Source: Mesocentrotus franciscanus
Taxonomy: Eukaryota > Echinodermata > Echinoidea > Camarodonta > Strongylocentrotidae
DNA length: 64,000 nt
NCBI GenBank assembly: GCA_037976565.1
Contig: CP137683.1
Coordinates: 11,335,665-11,399,664 of the forward strand
Reading direction: 5' to 3'
The position numbers and the translations under genes were made by a program. Below the pieces are notes generated by a model that saw only the letters and a program-made list of their open reading frames with translations, was not told the origin of the DNA and ran no database searches. Below are positions 36,125 through 47,335 of the stretch, one piece after another (position 1 is the stretch's first letter; every line of letters begins with the position of its first letter).

Positions 36125-36912
36125 CTAAATAAAAGAGCTTCTATCTAAGTATCTTCTCCCGGTTCGGAGGTTGATTGCAACATCTCTCCATTTCACTCTA
36201 TCTTCTGCCATTCTGGTGCACTCTTCCAGTTTAAGTCCACTCCAGTTCTTGACATTCTCTTCCCAGTTGATTCTGGATCTCCCTCTCGGTCTAGTTCCTT
36301 CCACTCTTCCCTCCAACACATCCTTTAAGAGGCTTTGGTGCCTTTTAACATGACCAAAGTATTTGACTTTTCTCTCCTTAACTAATCCTACCAGTGCATT
36401 TTGTTTACGCCCTGCCATGTACAATATCTCTTTGTTGGTTTAAATCCACATTTCAAAAGATGTTATTCTATTTTCCATGGCCTTGCTTATTGTCCATGTT
36501 TCTGCTCCATACAATAGGACAGACCATACATAACAGTTTACTAGTCTTAACCTAAGCGCAAATTGCACCTTTCTATCTGTGAATAAGTCTTTCATTGCCA
36601 GAAATGTATTCCGAGCAATTTCTATTCTTCTCTTTATTTCTGCTTCGCATCTGGCATCATCTGTGATATTTTGTCCTAAGTAGATGTAATTACTGACCTG
36701 CTCAATGATATGTCCATCGAGTTTCAAACAGATTCTAGGCTTATTCTCTGTTCTACTAAATATCATAGACTTAGTTTTCTTGACATTCATTCGTAGACCA
36801 AACTCTTCACTCTTGACTTTTTTACAATATCCAATACATGTTGTAAATCTGCTTCATTCTCTGCGCAAAGTACAGTGTCATCAGCATAGCGTAAATTATT
36901 AATATTTACACC
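36125..36912 (-). pseudogene. non-LTR retrotransposon reverse transcriptase, from catalytic YADD box to C terminus
   Basis: Minus-strand translation starts with NLRYADDTVLCAENEADLQ. YADD, encoded at 36877-36888, is the metal-binding palm motif of reverse transcriptases. After one frameshift it continues with MNVKKTKSMIFSR, SNYIYLGQNITDD, EIKRRIEIARNTFL, LVNCYVWSVLLYGAETWTIS, a stop near 36440, and then VKERKVKYFGHVKRHQSLLK, EGTRPRGRSRINWEENVKNW and AEDRVKWRDVA. This is the standard palm-to-C-terminus order of the LINE group often mis-annotated as craniofacial development protein 2. A frameshift and at least one stop disable it, and the 5' part is missing, as usual for LINE copies truncated during integration. 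Confidence 0.85.
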
Positions 36913-39090
36913 CCCAATATTTACACCCCCGATTCCGGGCAATATACTGGTAAGGCACAAAGGAAGTTGCTTGGACCTATAACTTAAGACTTCCCGTCAG
37001 TCCGCTTCTTTGATTCAATGCAAATTACTCAAGTTCAAAACAAATGTACTGGTGAACGCAATCTTTTATCCAACTCTCAGTCTGTATTTTACTAATTTTG
37101 CACTATATGCTGGGTTTCAAACAAGGTTTAAAAGGCAATGAGCGTACAGCCCGAGAGACGTAAGTGGAATTTTATTTAACAAGGCACTCCAACCTCTGTA
37201 ATGGGTTAACTTAATGTATAAAAGCAGAAAAGTAGGAGAACCAGAATGGCCAAAGTTTGATATAAGTCTGACCAATAGTTGTCGACGTCGTCCTGCGAGT
37301 CATGACTGACCCTTTGTGACCCTATTGATGATGAAGTTCCAACCACTTCTAACCTGGGCATAGCGATGGGCTGTGCAGACGTTCATACCAGTAATCTCTT
37401 TTTATTCCGTCAGCCCATCGACCAATAATAAGAAAGTTATAAGTGTTTGAAATATGAGATCACTATATCTATACGAATCTCAACCTGGTAATTCGGTCAG
37501 TGGATTGTGACTTATGCACGGACATCTCTCCCGTTTGTCGTGTACAAAAATATCATTAATTTCTGTTTTTCTCCTAAGCACTTTCTCCTTCGGTCACTAC
37601 TCAACATATATTATGGAAATCTTATCATTACAGGTCCTCTAAAAAGAAAAGGCGCTTCTGAGTTATACAATAAAAAAATAAATGTTTAAATATTTTGTGT
37701 GTTAATTGGAACAAATGGGAAAGTTGTCCGACACTACGTAACAGTGACATTAGCTAGAGACTTCGGTGGAAAGCATTTTATAAGCACCGTTTTTATTATT
37801 ATTTTTTATTATGATTACAGACTCAGCCACTTTGAAAGCCCCATACCTATATAGCCTAGAGATTTTTAAAATTCCAAAATTCATAGCTTTTATATCGTAT
37901 GTCCGATTTCAATCAAACTTTCACCAGTGTGCTTCTCTGATATTTATGTTTTCTATTAAATTAGTTTACTATTAAGGTTGGATTTTCCTTGAACACGTCT
38001 GTGACCCAGGCATTGTGTTGAACTTGTTTAAGTATTAGCCCAATTTACGGGCCCTAGACGTTTTGAGCAAATAACCGATAACATTTTGAGACAAATAAAT
38101 ATAATTTTCATGATGATATAATTGATTATTTTATGGCAACCTACAATATAAAAGTTGATGATTTAATGACAACTTACACCAACAAAAAAAATCAATAGCT
38201 TTTAGTAAATTATATCTGGATCCAATACATGTTAGCTGCATAACATTGAGCTTTCAAATATCTTTATTTCACATGACTTGTGCAGATGAGCAAAAATAAT
38301 TCGGGATTATTCACTGTAGAATAATACCGAAAACATTCATATCCATCACAAAACATGGCTGTCAGCAGTTTACGCTTGAATTCAAATGTTAATAGGCTTG
38401 ACCGCCTTTCAATGTGTTGCATTCATACTGCCACAGCAGTAGGTAGCTATAGTAGGGCTTTGTGATCAGAATACATGTATGCTTTTACACACAGGATAAT
38501 AGCACAGACCTAACATAGCTATGCATGGGCTACGGGAAACCAATTAGCGTACGGAAGGGGCTCATTAGCGTGAAGAGATAATTAGTTGCAATTAAGTGGC
38601 TCACGGGACTGCCAAAGTAACTTAAATTACCATCCACTTTACATCGACTTTTATATCGCGACACAAACTACAAACACGTACGACAAAGGGAGCACCAAGT
38701 AAAATGGCATTGGTGTAAAAGAGACTCAGCACCGAACGCGTATTGCAGAAGCAGCAGCAACAGCAAAATAGTTTTTCTTTTCATTGTTTCTTTGACATTG
38801 AGTAGGCATAACACACATAGGAAACAAGATTATGAATATACTTCATGTTCATCCTTTGTATATATGAGCAGGGTGTCACTTTCTACAAGTGATAAATACA
38901 CAAATCAATAAATGAAATGATAATAACGCCGCGGATTTAACATATATATATAAAAGCAATTAAGCTATATGGAAACATTTCACGTTCATACAAACAATAA
39001 ACATCGGTTTTAGTTTTATCAAACCTGAAGAAAAACAGATGACGGAGATATCTGTTGGCAGTTACATCAGTATCAACTCAAGAAGTATAT
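36913..39090. other. intergenic sequence, no gene seen
   Basis: Two kilobases without a recognised gene or element. Short TATTTACACCCCC words are duplicated at 36904-36930. Confidence 0.45.
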
Positions 39091-39108
39091 TGATACGAGG
39101 TGTGTCTT

Positions 39109-39300
39109 ACCTGGAAAAGCAAGGAGTATTCAATCAGATTTGTGTGTGTCTCGTCTCGCATCGTAAATAGAACTGATCGCTGCTTGTTGTGGCTCCGCCC
39201 ATCATCGGTGCAGATAATATCTATCCGACACGCTTCGCGAGATGGCGTCCTTATCGTCAATACTCGCGGGATGTGCATAAAGAAACAATTCTCTCCTCTT
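39109..39300 (-). promoter_or_regulatory. candidate promoter / non-coding first exon
   Basis: On the minus strand a TCTCGCGA motif (near 39238), a core-promoter element in many animals, sits in a locally CpG-rich stretch. It is followed about 130 bp downstream by a consensus splice donor, TTCCAG then GTAAGA, with the exon end near 39111. This is the arrangement of a CpG promoter plus first exon. No following coding exon was identified to the left, so the call rests on motifs alone and could be chance. Confidence 0.25.
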
Positions 39301-39772
39301 CTCTTACTTATCAACTTTTGTTCTTATTTCCTTCCTTCCTTTGATATTCTTTGATTCTTTGTTTATCTGGTTCTATATTTCTTTCTTTTACCTTTTATTT
39401 TCTTTCTTTCTGTCTTAATTTATTCATTTATCTATTTATTTGCATAATTAAGCAATTATTTAATTCATTTATTCTGTATTTATTTATTCATTCATTTTCT
39501 TATATATTCATTCATTCATTAATTGAATTGTGTATCCCTACACTTATCGGATATCCATGTATTCATCCATTTATCATTTTGTATTCATTGATTTATTCCT
39601 TCACTCGTTCCCTTTTCTTTTCTTATCTTTTATTCAGTCGGAACAAATTATGGGCAAATACAGTTTTCTTTTCTTTTTTCGTTTCTTTCCTATTGTATTC
39701 TTTTCTTTTCTTTTTTTTTTCTTCTTTTTTTCTTCTTATCTTTAATAATTTGTTTTCCTTCTTATAAATACT

Positions 39773-39775
<3 letters not shown>

Positions 39776-39815
<40 letters not shown>
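39776..39815. repeat. AT dinucleotide microsatellite
   Basis: Uninterrupted (AT)n of about 40 bp. The 400 bp before it are T-rich, with ATTCATTCATT words and no gene. Confidence 0.95.
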
Positions 39816-39818
<3 letters not shown>

Positions 39819-40094
39819 TAGGGGGCAAAGATTTACATCTTTAACCTGTACAGGATCGGCCTATTATGTTGCACATGTGCGTGAAGCTAGGGGTGGTGGG
39901 CTGTCAATTATCTCTAAATGTCTCAATATGTGAGCGAGCAAAGAATGCGAATAGATACTTTGTCAACTGGTGGCAGTCACATAGCGCGCTTATGTAATTT
40001 ATTCCTTGAAGTATATTTTAAAGGTTATGACAAATCACATTTCGGTGGGGGTCGGGGGTGACTGAGCTCCTCGATCTTTATGTTAATGTACGAG

Positions 40095-40830
40095 AAAAGC
40101 ATCGTGTGTATCAATGTCAAATAGACCATTTTCGTAATTAAATCAAATTTAATGCACAAGTCTTTGTTAAAGTACAAGTCCACTCCACTGAAAAGTTGAG
40201 CTGATTAGATAGACAAAAATCTAAAAAGCCCAAATATAACTTGATTTTGAAAAATGGTGCTCAGATTTATTTTTAATAATTTTTTTTAATGAGCAAAAAA
40301 CAAGTTAATGATCGAGTCGGTTGTGACGTAGGGTCCTCATAACACAGATTCGTAATGTAACCAAATTTAATGCATACGTCTTTGTGAAGTGCCTCGATAC
40401 AAACTATTTCATTCACCTGATAAGAATAATGAAACACTATTATTCTTATCAGGTGAATGAAATAGTTTGTATAGAGGCACTACAAAGACGTATGCATGGT
40501 TACATTACGAAAATAGCCTATTGTCAGAATGTATACCGCTGGCACTTTCGTTGTGATGAGCATACGTCACATCCGTACAGCAATATAAATGTTTTGCTCG
40601 AAATACCCGAAACAAAAATCGCTCTTAAAAATCACCTGATTGAAGTACGCCCGTGATATTTGGCAGTTTTAACCTTTGATTTATTTACAACATGTTATAA
40701 TTTTTGAAAATCGGAGTGGACTTGGGCTTTAAGTGCCTCGTAACAAATGATTTCATTCACCTGTTACAAATAATTGTATTTGAATAGTCAGAATGCGGTT
40801 TGCGTACATTAATTGTTGCTAGGTAGGGCA
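40095..40830 (-). mobile_element. dispersed repeat family X, copy 2, interrupted by a TTAA element
   Basis: The outer parts (40095-40170 and 40729-40830), read on the minus strand and joined across the insert, match the copies at 33235-33465 and 41340-41525. Shared words are ACAATTATTTGTAACAGGTG, ATGAAATCATTTGTTACGAG, GCACTTAACAAAGACTTGTG and ATTACGAAAATGGTCTATTT. The insert is described separately. Confidence 0.65.
40171..40728 (+). mobile_element. 558-bp TTAA-flanked non-autonomous element (piggyBac-like MITE), copy 1
   Basis: Flanked by TTAA at 40167-40170 and 40729-40732. Its left end is AGTACAAGTCCACTCC and the reverse complement of its right end is AGCCCAAGTCCACTCC, so the 16-bp inverted repeats differ at two positions. 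The centre is a strong palindrome (about 40375-40490) built on GTGCCTCGATACAAACTATT, TTCATTCACCTGATAAGAAT and their reverse complements. TTAA duplication is the signature of piggyBac transposases. No transposase is encoded, so it would be mobilised in trans. A second copy in the opposite orientation lies at 51753-52309. Confidence 0.85.
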
Positions 40831-40839
40831 CACTATAGC

Positions 40840-41060
40840 CGTTTTCACATGATGGCAATTTTGGTCGGCGTAAAGGTCTAGTCGTGTTTAGAGCTAGTCG
40901 GCGTAAAGGTCGGCGTAGTGACCGTCTGAACGATAGTCGTGCTAGCTAGGCGGACCTTTACGTCGACTGATTTGCTCCTGGATTTTTCCAGGTGTAACGC
41001 GCTAACACGACTAGAGGGTAGCGTAAGTTGGACGTGTAGATGCTCTCACTTGGCACTCGA
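40840..41060. repeat. inverted GGCGTAAAGGTC words, possible element
   Basis: TCGGCGTAAAGGTC occurs twice and its near reverse complement GGACCTTTACGTCGAC once, within CCGTTTTCACATGATG-type sequence. Boundaries and class are not clear. Confidence 0.3.
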
Positions 41061-41339
41061 AGTATATGTGACCTTTCACAAGGGTTGTTTGTTTACAATC
41101 GGAAATGAAAATTAGATTTCGCGCGGTTTAGATACGGAAGCTGGGTTGTCGAGGTCTACTAGTGCGGGCGCCACCACTTCTGGAAGCTACGCTGAGTAAG
41201 ACTGTGTCGGTAGAAGGTAGTGTTAACTTAATCGTGGCAAGTTGGTCCAATTAAAAAAAGTAAGAGCGCATGGACAACTAATGGTGTAAGTCAAATATTT
41301 ATAGAATATTTATTGCTGCAGGGCTAAACTTACACCGTC

Positions 41340-41525
41340 TAGGACAGCCCCGTATCGTTTGTCCTACAAACAACACAGAATATATGCAATTTGCATTCTG
41401 ACTATTGAAATACAATTATTCATAGCAGGTGAATTAGATAATTTGTAACGATCGAGGCAATTACAAAGATTTGTGCATTCAACTCGATTACTTTACAACA
41501 ATTGTCTATAGAGTACCGAAGTGTG
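41340..41525 (+). mobile_element. dispersed repeat family X, copy 3
   Basis: Contains TGCAATTTGCATTCTGACTA, TTGAAATACAATTATTCAT, AGCAGGTGAATTAGATAATT, CGAGGCAATTACAAAGATTT and GTGCATTCAACTCGATTAC, in the same order as the other two copies. The TTAA of copy 1 is changed to ATTA here. Confidence 0.6.
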
Positions 41526-41624
41526 ACGTCATATTAGCCAAGTTGTCAAGGTTGATGGTTCCAAACAATTTTGTGTTAATCAATGGCGTGGTGATCACAC
41601 CAGCGCCAAACATTTAATTGAATA

Positions 41625-41740
41625 TTATCATCATCATCATCATCATCATCATCATTATCATCATCATCCTTATCATCGTCATAACTATTATTACTTTTAT
41701 TATAATTTTCATTATTATTATTATTATCATAATCATCATC
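41625..41740 (+). repeat. ATC/ATT microsatellite
   Basis: (ATC)n grading into (ATT)n and (ATC)n again. Confidence 0.9.
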
Positions 41741-42122
41741 ATGTATTGTGTTTGTGTGCCCCCTCGTCCATCAAAAATGTTGGTTGGTTTAGTTTGATTT
41801 CTTTTCACATTTGTTTTGTACTGTTCAGTTACTTTGCTTGTGAAGAATTTTCCGGACGTGTACCCCCTTCCCGGCCCGCACGAAAATCTTGGATACGCCA
41901 ATCATTGTTTAAGAAAAGAGCCTGAAATTAGGTTCATTGTGACACTGAGCATTTGCCATATCAGTATATGTATTACATTTAACTGTACACTTCTGCTTCA
42001 TGCAATCTTACCTTATCATATAATAACGGTCTACACTGCTACGCTACGCTAATCTTTCTCTTACCATCACGTTTTCCTGCTTTTATTCTCTCGTATTTTC
42101 TTGTACATTTGATGACAATTAA

Positions 42123-43677
42123 AGGTAATACAAAATTTTGGTATGGGGTCATGAATTTGGTTCAAACAGGGAGGTGAAAGAAAGGAGGTGAAACTCTTGT
42201 AATTTATTCAAACGCATTCGTGAGTTCTAAAGCGTAACAATGGGATGTGTAACATTCCACTTGGCTTTGAAGTTCCATGCTCCGAACCGCGCTTCCACTG
42301 CGGGGACTTTCGGAAGCCAGGCACCAGTTTTACATTTATTACAAAATATTAAATTATCGGCAAAATTTCAGTGTAAATCAAAAACTTTATTTGGGGATTG
42401 TATTGGGAATAGTGCATCAAACAAATTTTCAAATTTAGTACTCCGTCCTTCCTATAATGTGTGTGCCAGAGTTGGTAAAAGAAAAATTACATCCTGACAA
42501 AAATTCAATATTTTAGGATAATGCGCTAATTTGTGCATGTTTTAATGTCCCGTTATTTAATCCATGATTTACAATCTTTAGTAACAATGGGGGGTATTCT
42601 CTTAAGTTAAGCCGGGACTAAGTCCAGACTAAACAAGAATTTTAGTTCACACTTCTATGGAATGCTAGGTTTCATCTTCCTCCTTCAATATTCATGACAA
42701 AGATAATCTACCAAAGACTTTATTGAAATTCAGTTCATACTCATATTATCTTTTTCCTCCCATTTCATTGCAAAATTAATTTTTTGGACACTTTTCATTG
42801 CAGGATTTAAAAAATCTGTACAGGGAAAATGAGTTGGCAACAGGCACTCCATAACAGTGTGAACTAGTTAAGCCAAGCTTAACTTAGTTCGCGCTATCGG
42901 AATACCACCCATTAAGTTTGCTAATGCGTGTCTTCGCGTGTTTTTTATATTTTTGAAGTTAAAAAAAGAATGAAATGACACAAGTTTGTGTTCGCTTGTT
43001 CTACTCTTTACACATTCAACAATGGATGAGAAATCATTGAAAGGGACAGCGAACAGTTGCTGTGATAGCATTTTCTGATGTAGGAATTCTAAATCCTGAA
43101 ATTTCATGCGCTCTTTTATCTCACAACCTGGTCAACAGTTGTAGATTAGCGCATAACTTTTCGGCGGCGTGGAGCATGGGGTCAAAGGAGAGCGGCTTGA
43201 TTCCAGTCCTTCTCTATCACGTCCCTGGTTCAAATGAACATTTTGGAAGCATATGCGATCCTACAATATTCAATGATCGTTGTCGCGGTTGAAATCGAGT
43301 CTAAAGTGATGAAATTGATAATAATATACTCGTTATGTTGTATAGCTCCCTCTCAAGATTGATATTACTTTAGCTTTAAAACAATGTTTCTTGAATAAAA
43401 TCGACCGATTTTCTATTCCCGTTTGAAAATTATATATCAGAACTGCATATTCCGAGATTTTCATGGTCGCAGCTACCATTGTATGGCCGTAGGCGCTATT
43501 TGAAATTTATCGGGAGCACCGATAAATTTGATATTTTAAATTCTCGAAATCCTTAGCGTTTTAGAGCCAAATTTGTTCAAAGTTGCTTATAATAACACTA
43601 GATTTTACAATGGTACTGCAAATTTTAGATTTCATAATCCAATCTTGATGAAATATTGCCAAAACTTTGTATTACCT
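42123..43677 (+). mobile_element. TTAA-flanked non-autonomous DNA transposon, family A, fullest copy
   Basis: TTAA at 42119-42122 and 43678-43681 flank a 1555-bp unit. The ends AGGTAATACAAAATTTTGG and, as reverse complement of the right end, AGGTAATACAAAGTTTTGG are inverted repeats with one difference. Shorter relatives are at 5.1 and 17.9 kb. No transposase or long conserved frame is present. Internal extra sequence (about 42180-43225) includes a second inverted-repeat element at 42588-42908. TTAA targeting points to piggyBac-type transposition, inferred from the target duplication only. Confidence 0.75.
42588..42908 (+). mobile_element. small inverted-repeat element nested in family A copy
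   Basis: Left end GGGGGGTATTCTCTTAAGTT, then AAGCC. Right end reads ...GTTAAGCCAAGCTTAACTTA then GTTCGCGCTATCGG and AATACCACCC, which is the imperfect inverted counterpart. It is absent from the shorter family A relatives at 5.1 and 17.9 kb, which supports nesting. Superfamily is not assigned. Confidence 0.5.
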
Positions 43678-43717
43678 TTAAAATGGGAATTTTACTCCAG
43701 TAAACTGAATTTCTCAA

Positions 43718-44445
43718 TTATTCAAATCTCTTTTCATTACCAGTACACTTTAATTTGCATGAACCCCTTTCATTTCATTTTTATTTTTTCATTTCCAACA
43801 AAATACAATACATAATAACGAATACAATGTAAAATGTATACAAAACATGTTACATTTGTTATAAACAAATCTTAACAGTAATTTATACATTTTGAGGAAA
43901 GACAAAAATTCAATTATAAATTTAACTGCATTTATATTTTGAGGAAATGGAGAGGTCCACTGAAAAGTAGAACTTGTATATTGTGGACCCCTCAGATAAT
44001 AATGAGTGTGAAAAGAGTATGGAATACATAAACAATCAAAGAAGAATAGCGGCCAACAGAGACAACATTTATTAAAATACGTAATGACTGTAAACAAGAA
44101 GACGTAAAAAGTTACATGACGAAGAAAGAACAGAAAAAAGAAAAGAAACAAGAAATGTGGGCTGCGTTTGGAGGGAAGGAGAGGAGAGAAAAGGAAAATT
44201 TTAGAAATCGAGCACGAAATATAGGAAGCGCACAAAATCCTTGAGATAACTGAACAAACCTTCACTCTCCCCTTCCCCAAAGTCTTCGAAATACGAGCTT
44301 CTTGACCTCTCACTCTTCAAACACACGATATTTTTATTATTTATGACACTGGTGAAAATGATATCCAATTAAATTTGAAGTTGGTTGTTTATTATAAAAT
44401 AAAACACGTTTGATATACTTCATCAATGAGCAATACCGTGCAATA
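43718..44445 (+). repeat. direct repeat D, copy 1 (long, with extra sequence)
   Basis: Its two ends match 44813-45027: ATCTCTTTTCATTACCAGTACACTTT at the left and CTCTCACTCTTCAAACACACGATAT with ACTGGT(G/A)AAAATGAT at the right. About 500 bp of AT-rich sequence lies between them here and not in copy 2. A 174-codon hydrophobic frame on the other strand (43789-44313) is low complexity and is not called a gene. Confidence 0.6.
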
Positions 44446-44457
44446 AACTTAACTGAC

Positions 44458-44540
44458 TTGAATTGTAATGGAATAGAATAGAATTGAATTGAATTGAATT
44501 GAATTGAATTGAATAGAATTGAATTGAATTGAACTGTATT
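44458..44540 (+). repeat. GAATT pentanucleotide microsatellite
   Basis: (TTGAA)n with ATAGAA variants, about 15 units. Confidence 0.9.
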
Positions 44541-44550
44541 TAATTGAATA

Positions 44551-44775
44551 TACCTGTTAACTTACATTCAAAATTTATGCATACTTTTTAATAAATAAAT
44601 TCTGTTCTTGACATCCTGAAGGCTGTCCGAGGCTTTCCCGACAAGGCAACAAATAATGTATGCAGACTGGATTCCAACTATTGTAGTTCATTCATTAATA
44701 ACAAAATAAAGGAACACCTCGTCACTAGGTCCCCAGGAAAGAAACATCCATACATTTAAATATGTAGTGAACCGG
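44551..44775 (+). repeat. long inverted repeat, left arm
   Basis: About 220 bp that are the reverse complement of 46965-47195. Shared words read AAGGCTGTCCGAGGCTTTCC, GCAGACTGGATTCCAA, TGTAGTTCATTCATTAATAA, AACAAAATAAAGGAAC, CACTAGGTCCC and AAAGAAACATCCATA. The arms enclose about 2.2 kb. It could be the end of a large DNA transposon or two copies of a smaller repeat in opposite orientation. Confidence 0.75.
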
Positions 44776-44812
44776 TCTGTTGCATTGCATAGAATCGAAC
44801 CAAGTTGAATTG

Positions 44813-45027
44813 AAATGAACTGCGCAATTATTTAGATTTCTTTTCATCGCCAGTACACTTTGATGAACGCCCCCACCACTCACTCTTCCACTTTCCCCAA
44901 AAGGAGAACTCCGTGAACTCTCACTCTTCAAACACACGATATCATTATCATTGATAGTACTGGTAAAAATGATTTTCAATTTTCATGAATAAGCACTAAT
45001 AAATAAGCAATTCCATGCAACGTGTCC
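44813..45027 (+). repeat. direct repeat D, copy 2 (short)
   Basis: See copy 1 at 43718-44445. The short copy keeps only the two matching ends, separated by about 35 bp. Confidence 0.6.
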
Positions 45028-46340
45028 CGTCAGGCACGACGTGCATCCATTTATTTCATTAAAACCTGAAACAATAATACTAATGATAGTTAACAATTGC
45101 ATAGCGCTTAGCAGTATGCTAAGCGCTTTACATGAAATATATAATTTCGAAAGAAAAACATAAACACTAAACATAATAACTTAGTATATAAAATATACAT
45201 AGCACATCTCTTGTTATGACCATTGAATAATGGTTCATTCTGGTACATGTACCAATATATGGTAACATCAAGATATTTTTTTAATGAAATAAATGAGGGA
45301 AAAGATCGTATAGGGGAGCCGTTGCACGGAATCACCCAACCTTTTAGAAAAACACAGGAGCACACTTTCACAGATTTTGGAACGGAATTATATAAAGATG
45401 GCATGAACCTCCAGACCTCTCCTTATACAGACAAATGTAAAAATAGAAATGTTTTATCTATCTTTATATTGACATCATTATCAAATTGAATTCGGTTATC
45501 TTAGATTTGGTGATTTGTTATAATTTATTTTAATTTTTAATAACCATCACAAAGACACGTTAATCATCAAAATCGGTAAATAATTAGTGAATAGTACAAA
45601 TGTTCTGTTTCACATTGCCTAGATTGGGCAACCCCTAATTGTTTATATCGTTCGTTTTAATATAATATACAATATAACATTTTTACATGGCATATAGTGC
45701 TGACCCGCGCATTCAATTCATGGCGAAACTAATAACAAGATAGTAAACGGGAAAGCTGAAAAGTCACTCTCCCTGGTCAGAACAACAAATTTTGACAAAT
45801 TTTAAACTAAAACATATGATAATCACAAATTTTGAGATGTAACACCAACACAGCCATTCCAAATCATGGTGAATTAGTCAGATTTACGTGATTTTATTGC
45901 AGACTCGAAATCGCTGGCAGAATTTAGTTCTTTATTTTGGCAGCTTATTATTGTTATATTATACAACTCACTCCTAGATCTTAATCAAATGATTGGTCAT
46001 GCGCGGTCACGTGTGATTCATTTACTGAGACTATCCCAAGTTTTTCATGAAAAGGCGTGCAATATTTTCCAGTACTATCCAACGTTTTTTTTTTTTAGTG
46101 CATGTACATGATGCGCAGTAGTGCGCGTAGAGGTGAGAGCGCTTAATACTGTGTGTGCATGGGCCTATGCTTGCGCAGCACTATGCGTAAATGGGTATAG
46201 AGGTAAGTGCGCTTACTATAGCTATGTGTGCGCACTAAATTAAGCCTTATTAAACTTGAGATTTATTTGTCAGCCATACTGTCACGAAACAATCTTGAAT
46301 GAATTCTTTTACATCAAATAACAAGGATCTAGGAGTTTCG
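45028..46340. other. intergenic sequence, no gene supported
   Basis: Contains a GCGCTTAGCAGTATGCTAAGCGC hairpin at about 45103-45125 (a SINE-tail-like word) and imperfect duplication of TAGAGGTRAGWGCGCTTA near 46128 and 46200. Overlapping frames at 45108-45489 on both strands show no domain. Confidence 0.4.
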
Positions 46341-46344
46341 TTGT

Positions 46345-46525
46345 ATAAAACAAATGATGCATGTTTTCATTCGTTCATTATACGATCTATCCGCCCTCGT
46401 TGATGCTGTGTGTATCTATCGCACTCAGCCAAACGGCTTCGTGCAATAGATACACACAGCCTCAACTCGAGTGCGGATAGATCGTATAATGAACTCATGC
46501 GCATGCATCATTTGTATGCTAACTG
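46345..46525. mobile_element. hairpin-forming inverted repeat element
   Basis: Arms ACAAATGATGCATG...CATTATACGATCTATCCGC and GCGGATAGATCGTATAATGAA...CATGCATCATTTGT are reverse complements over most of about 80 bp, with TGTGTGTATCTATCGCAC and GTGCAATAGATACACACA closing the stem over a loop of about 15 bp. This is a near-complete hairpin with no coding content. Confidence 0.7.
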
Positions 46526-46964
46526 CCAAGAAATAAGCCGTATATTATGTAAGTGACTTTTAACAATTAATATTTCAAATTGATTTTTTAAACAAAAATT
46601 ATTAAATCATCGCAACTACTTTCGAAACATCAACCTAAGGGAATATCAAAAGCCTTGTGCGACACATATTGCAATGTGCAAACATGACAATGAGGCATTA
46701 CGTAATCCAAACACGATTTCCATGAGATGTACAATGAGGTATTGAAATGCTATTGAGTTGATTTTTCGAGAAAAAAAAGTTGCTGCTGATTGGTGAGGCA
46801 TTTCACAACGCTCCAAATTATACTTCCTTCCCATATACATTGTACGTGGGAGGGAACTAGTTGGGCTCCATAATTTAACCTATGACTCATCTCGCGTGTG
46901 CGCGTGTCACAAGTCTCTCAGTACGCTATGGCTTTACCGAGTGATTCTTCTTACGCAATATCCG

Positions 46965-47195
46965 GTTTACCAACATATTCAAATTTATGGATGTTTCTTT
47001 CCTTGGGACCTAGTGACGACTGAGGCGTTCCTTTATTTTGTTATTAATGAATGAACTACAATACTTGGAATCCAGTCTGCAAACATTATTTGTTGTTATG
47101 TCGGGAAAGCCTCGGACAGCCTTCAGGTTGTCAAGAACAGCATTTGTTTACAAAAAGTATGCATAAAATTTCAATATGTTAGTTAACCGGTATTT
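46965..47195 (-). repeat. long inverted repeat, right arm
   Basis: Reverse-complement partner of 44551-44775. It is followed by two copies of TATTCCGGTATTCC at about 47192-47222. Confidence 0.75.
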
Positions 47196-47335
47196 CTATT
47201 CCGGTATTCCTATTCCGGTATTCAGACGCGCGTCTTTGCAATGTAAGCAGCCTAGATGAACATTGCCAAGTCAAATCAAACTGATAGCGATAACGTCAAC
47301 TAAACTCCTAAAAATAATTGTTTGCAATTCAAATG

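Noticed and set aside
39351..39767. 138-codon membrane-like frame
   Set aside because: T-rich low-complexity sequence with ATTCATTCATT repeats translates to F/L/I/Y/S in any frame.
43789..44313. 174-codon hydrophobic minus-strand frame
   Set aside because: Very rich in F, L, S, C and Y from a purine-rich plus strand, with no conserved motif, and located within a repeat that has a shorter copy lacking it.
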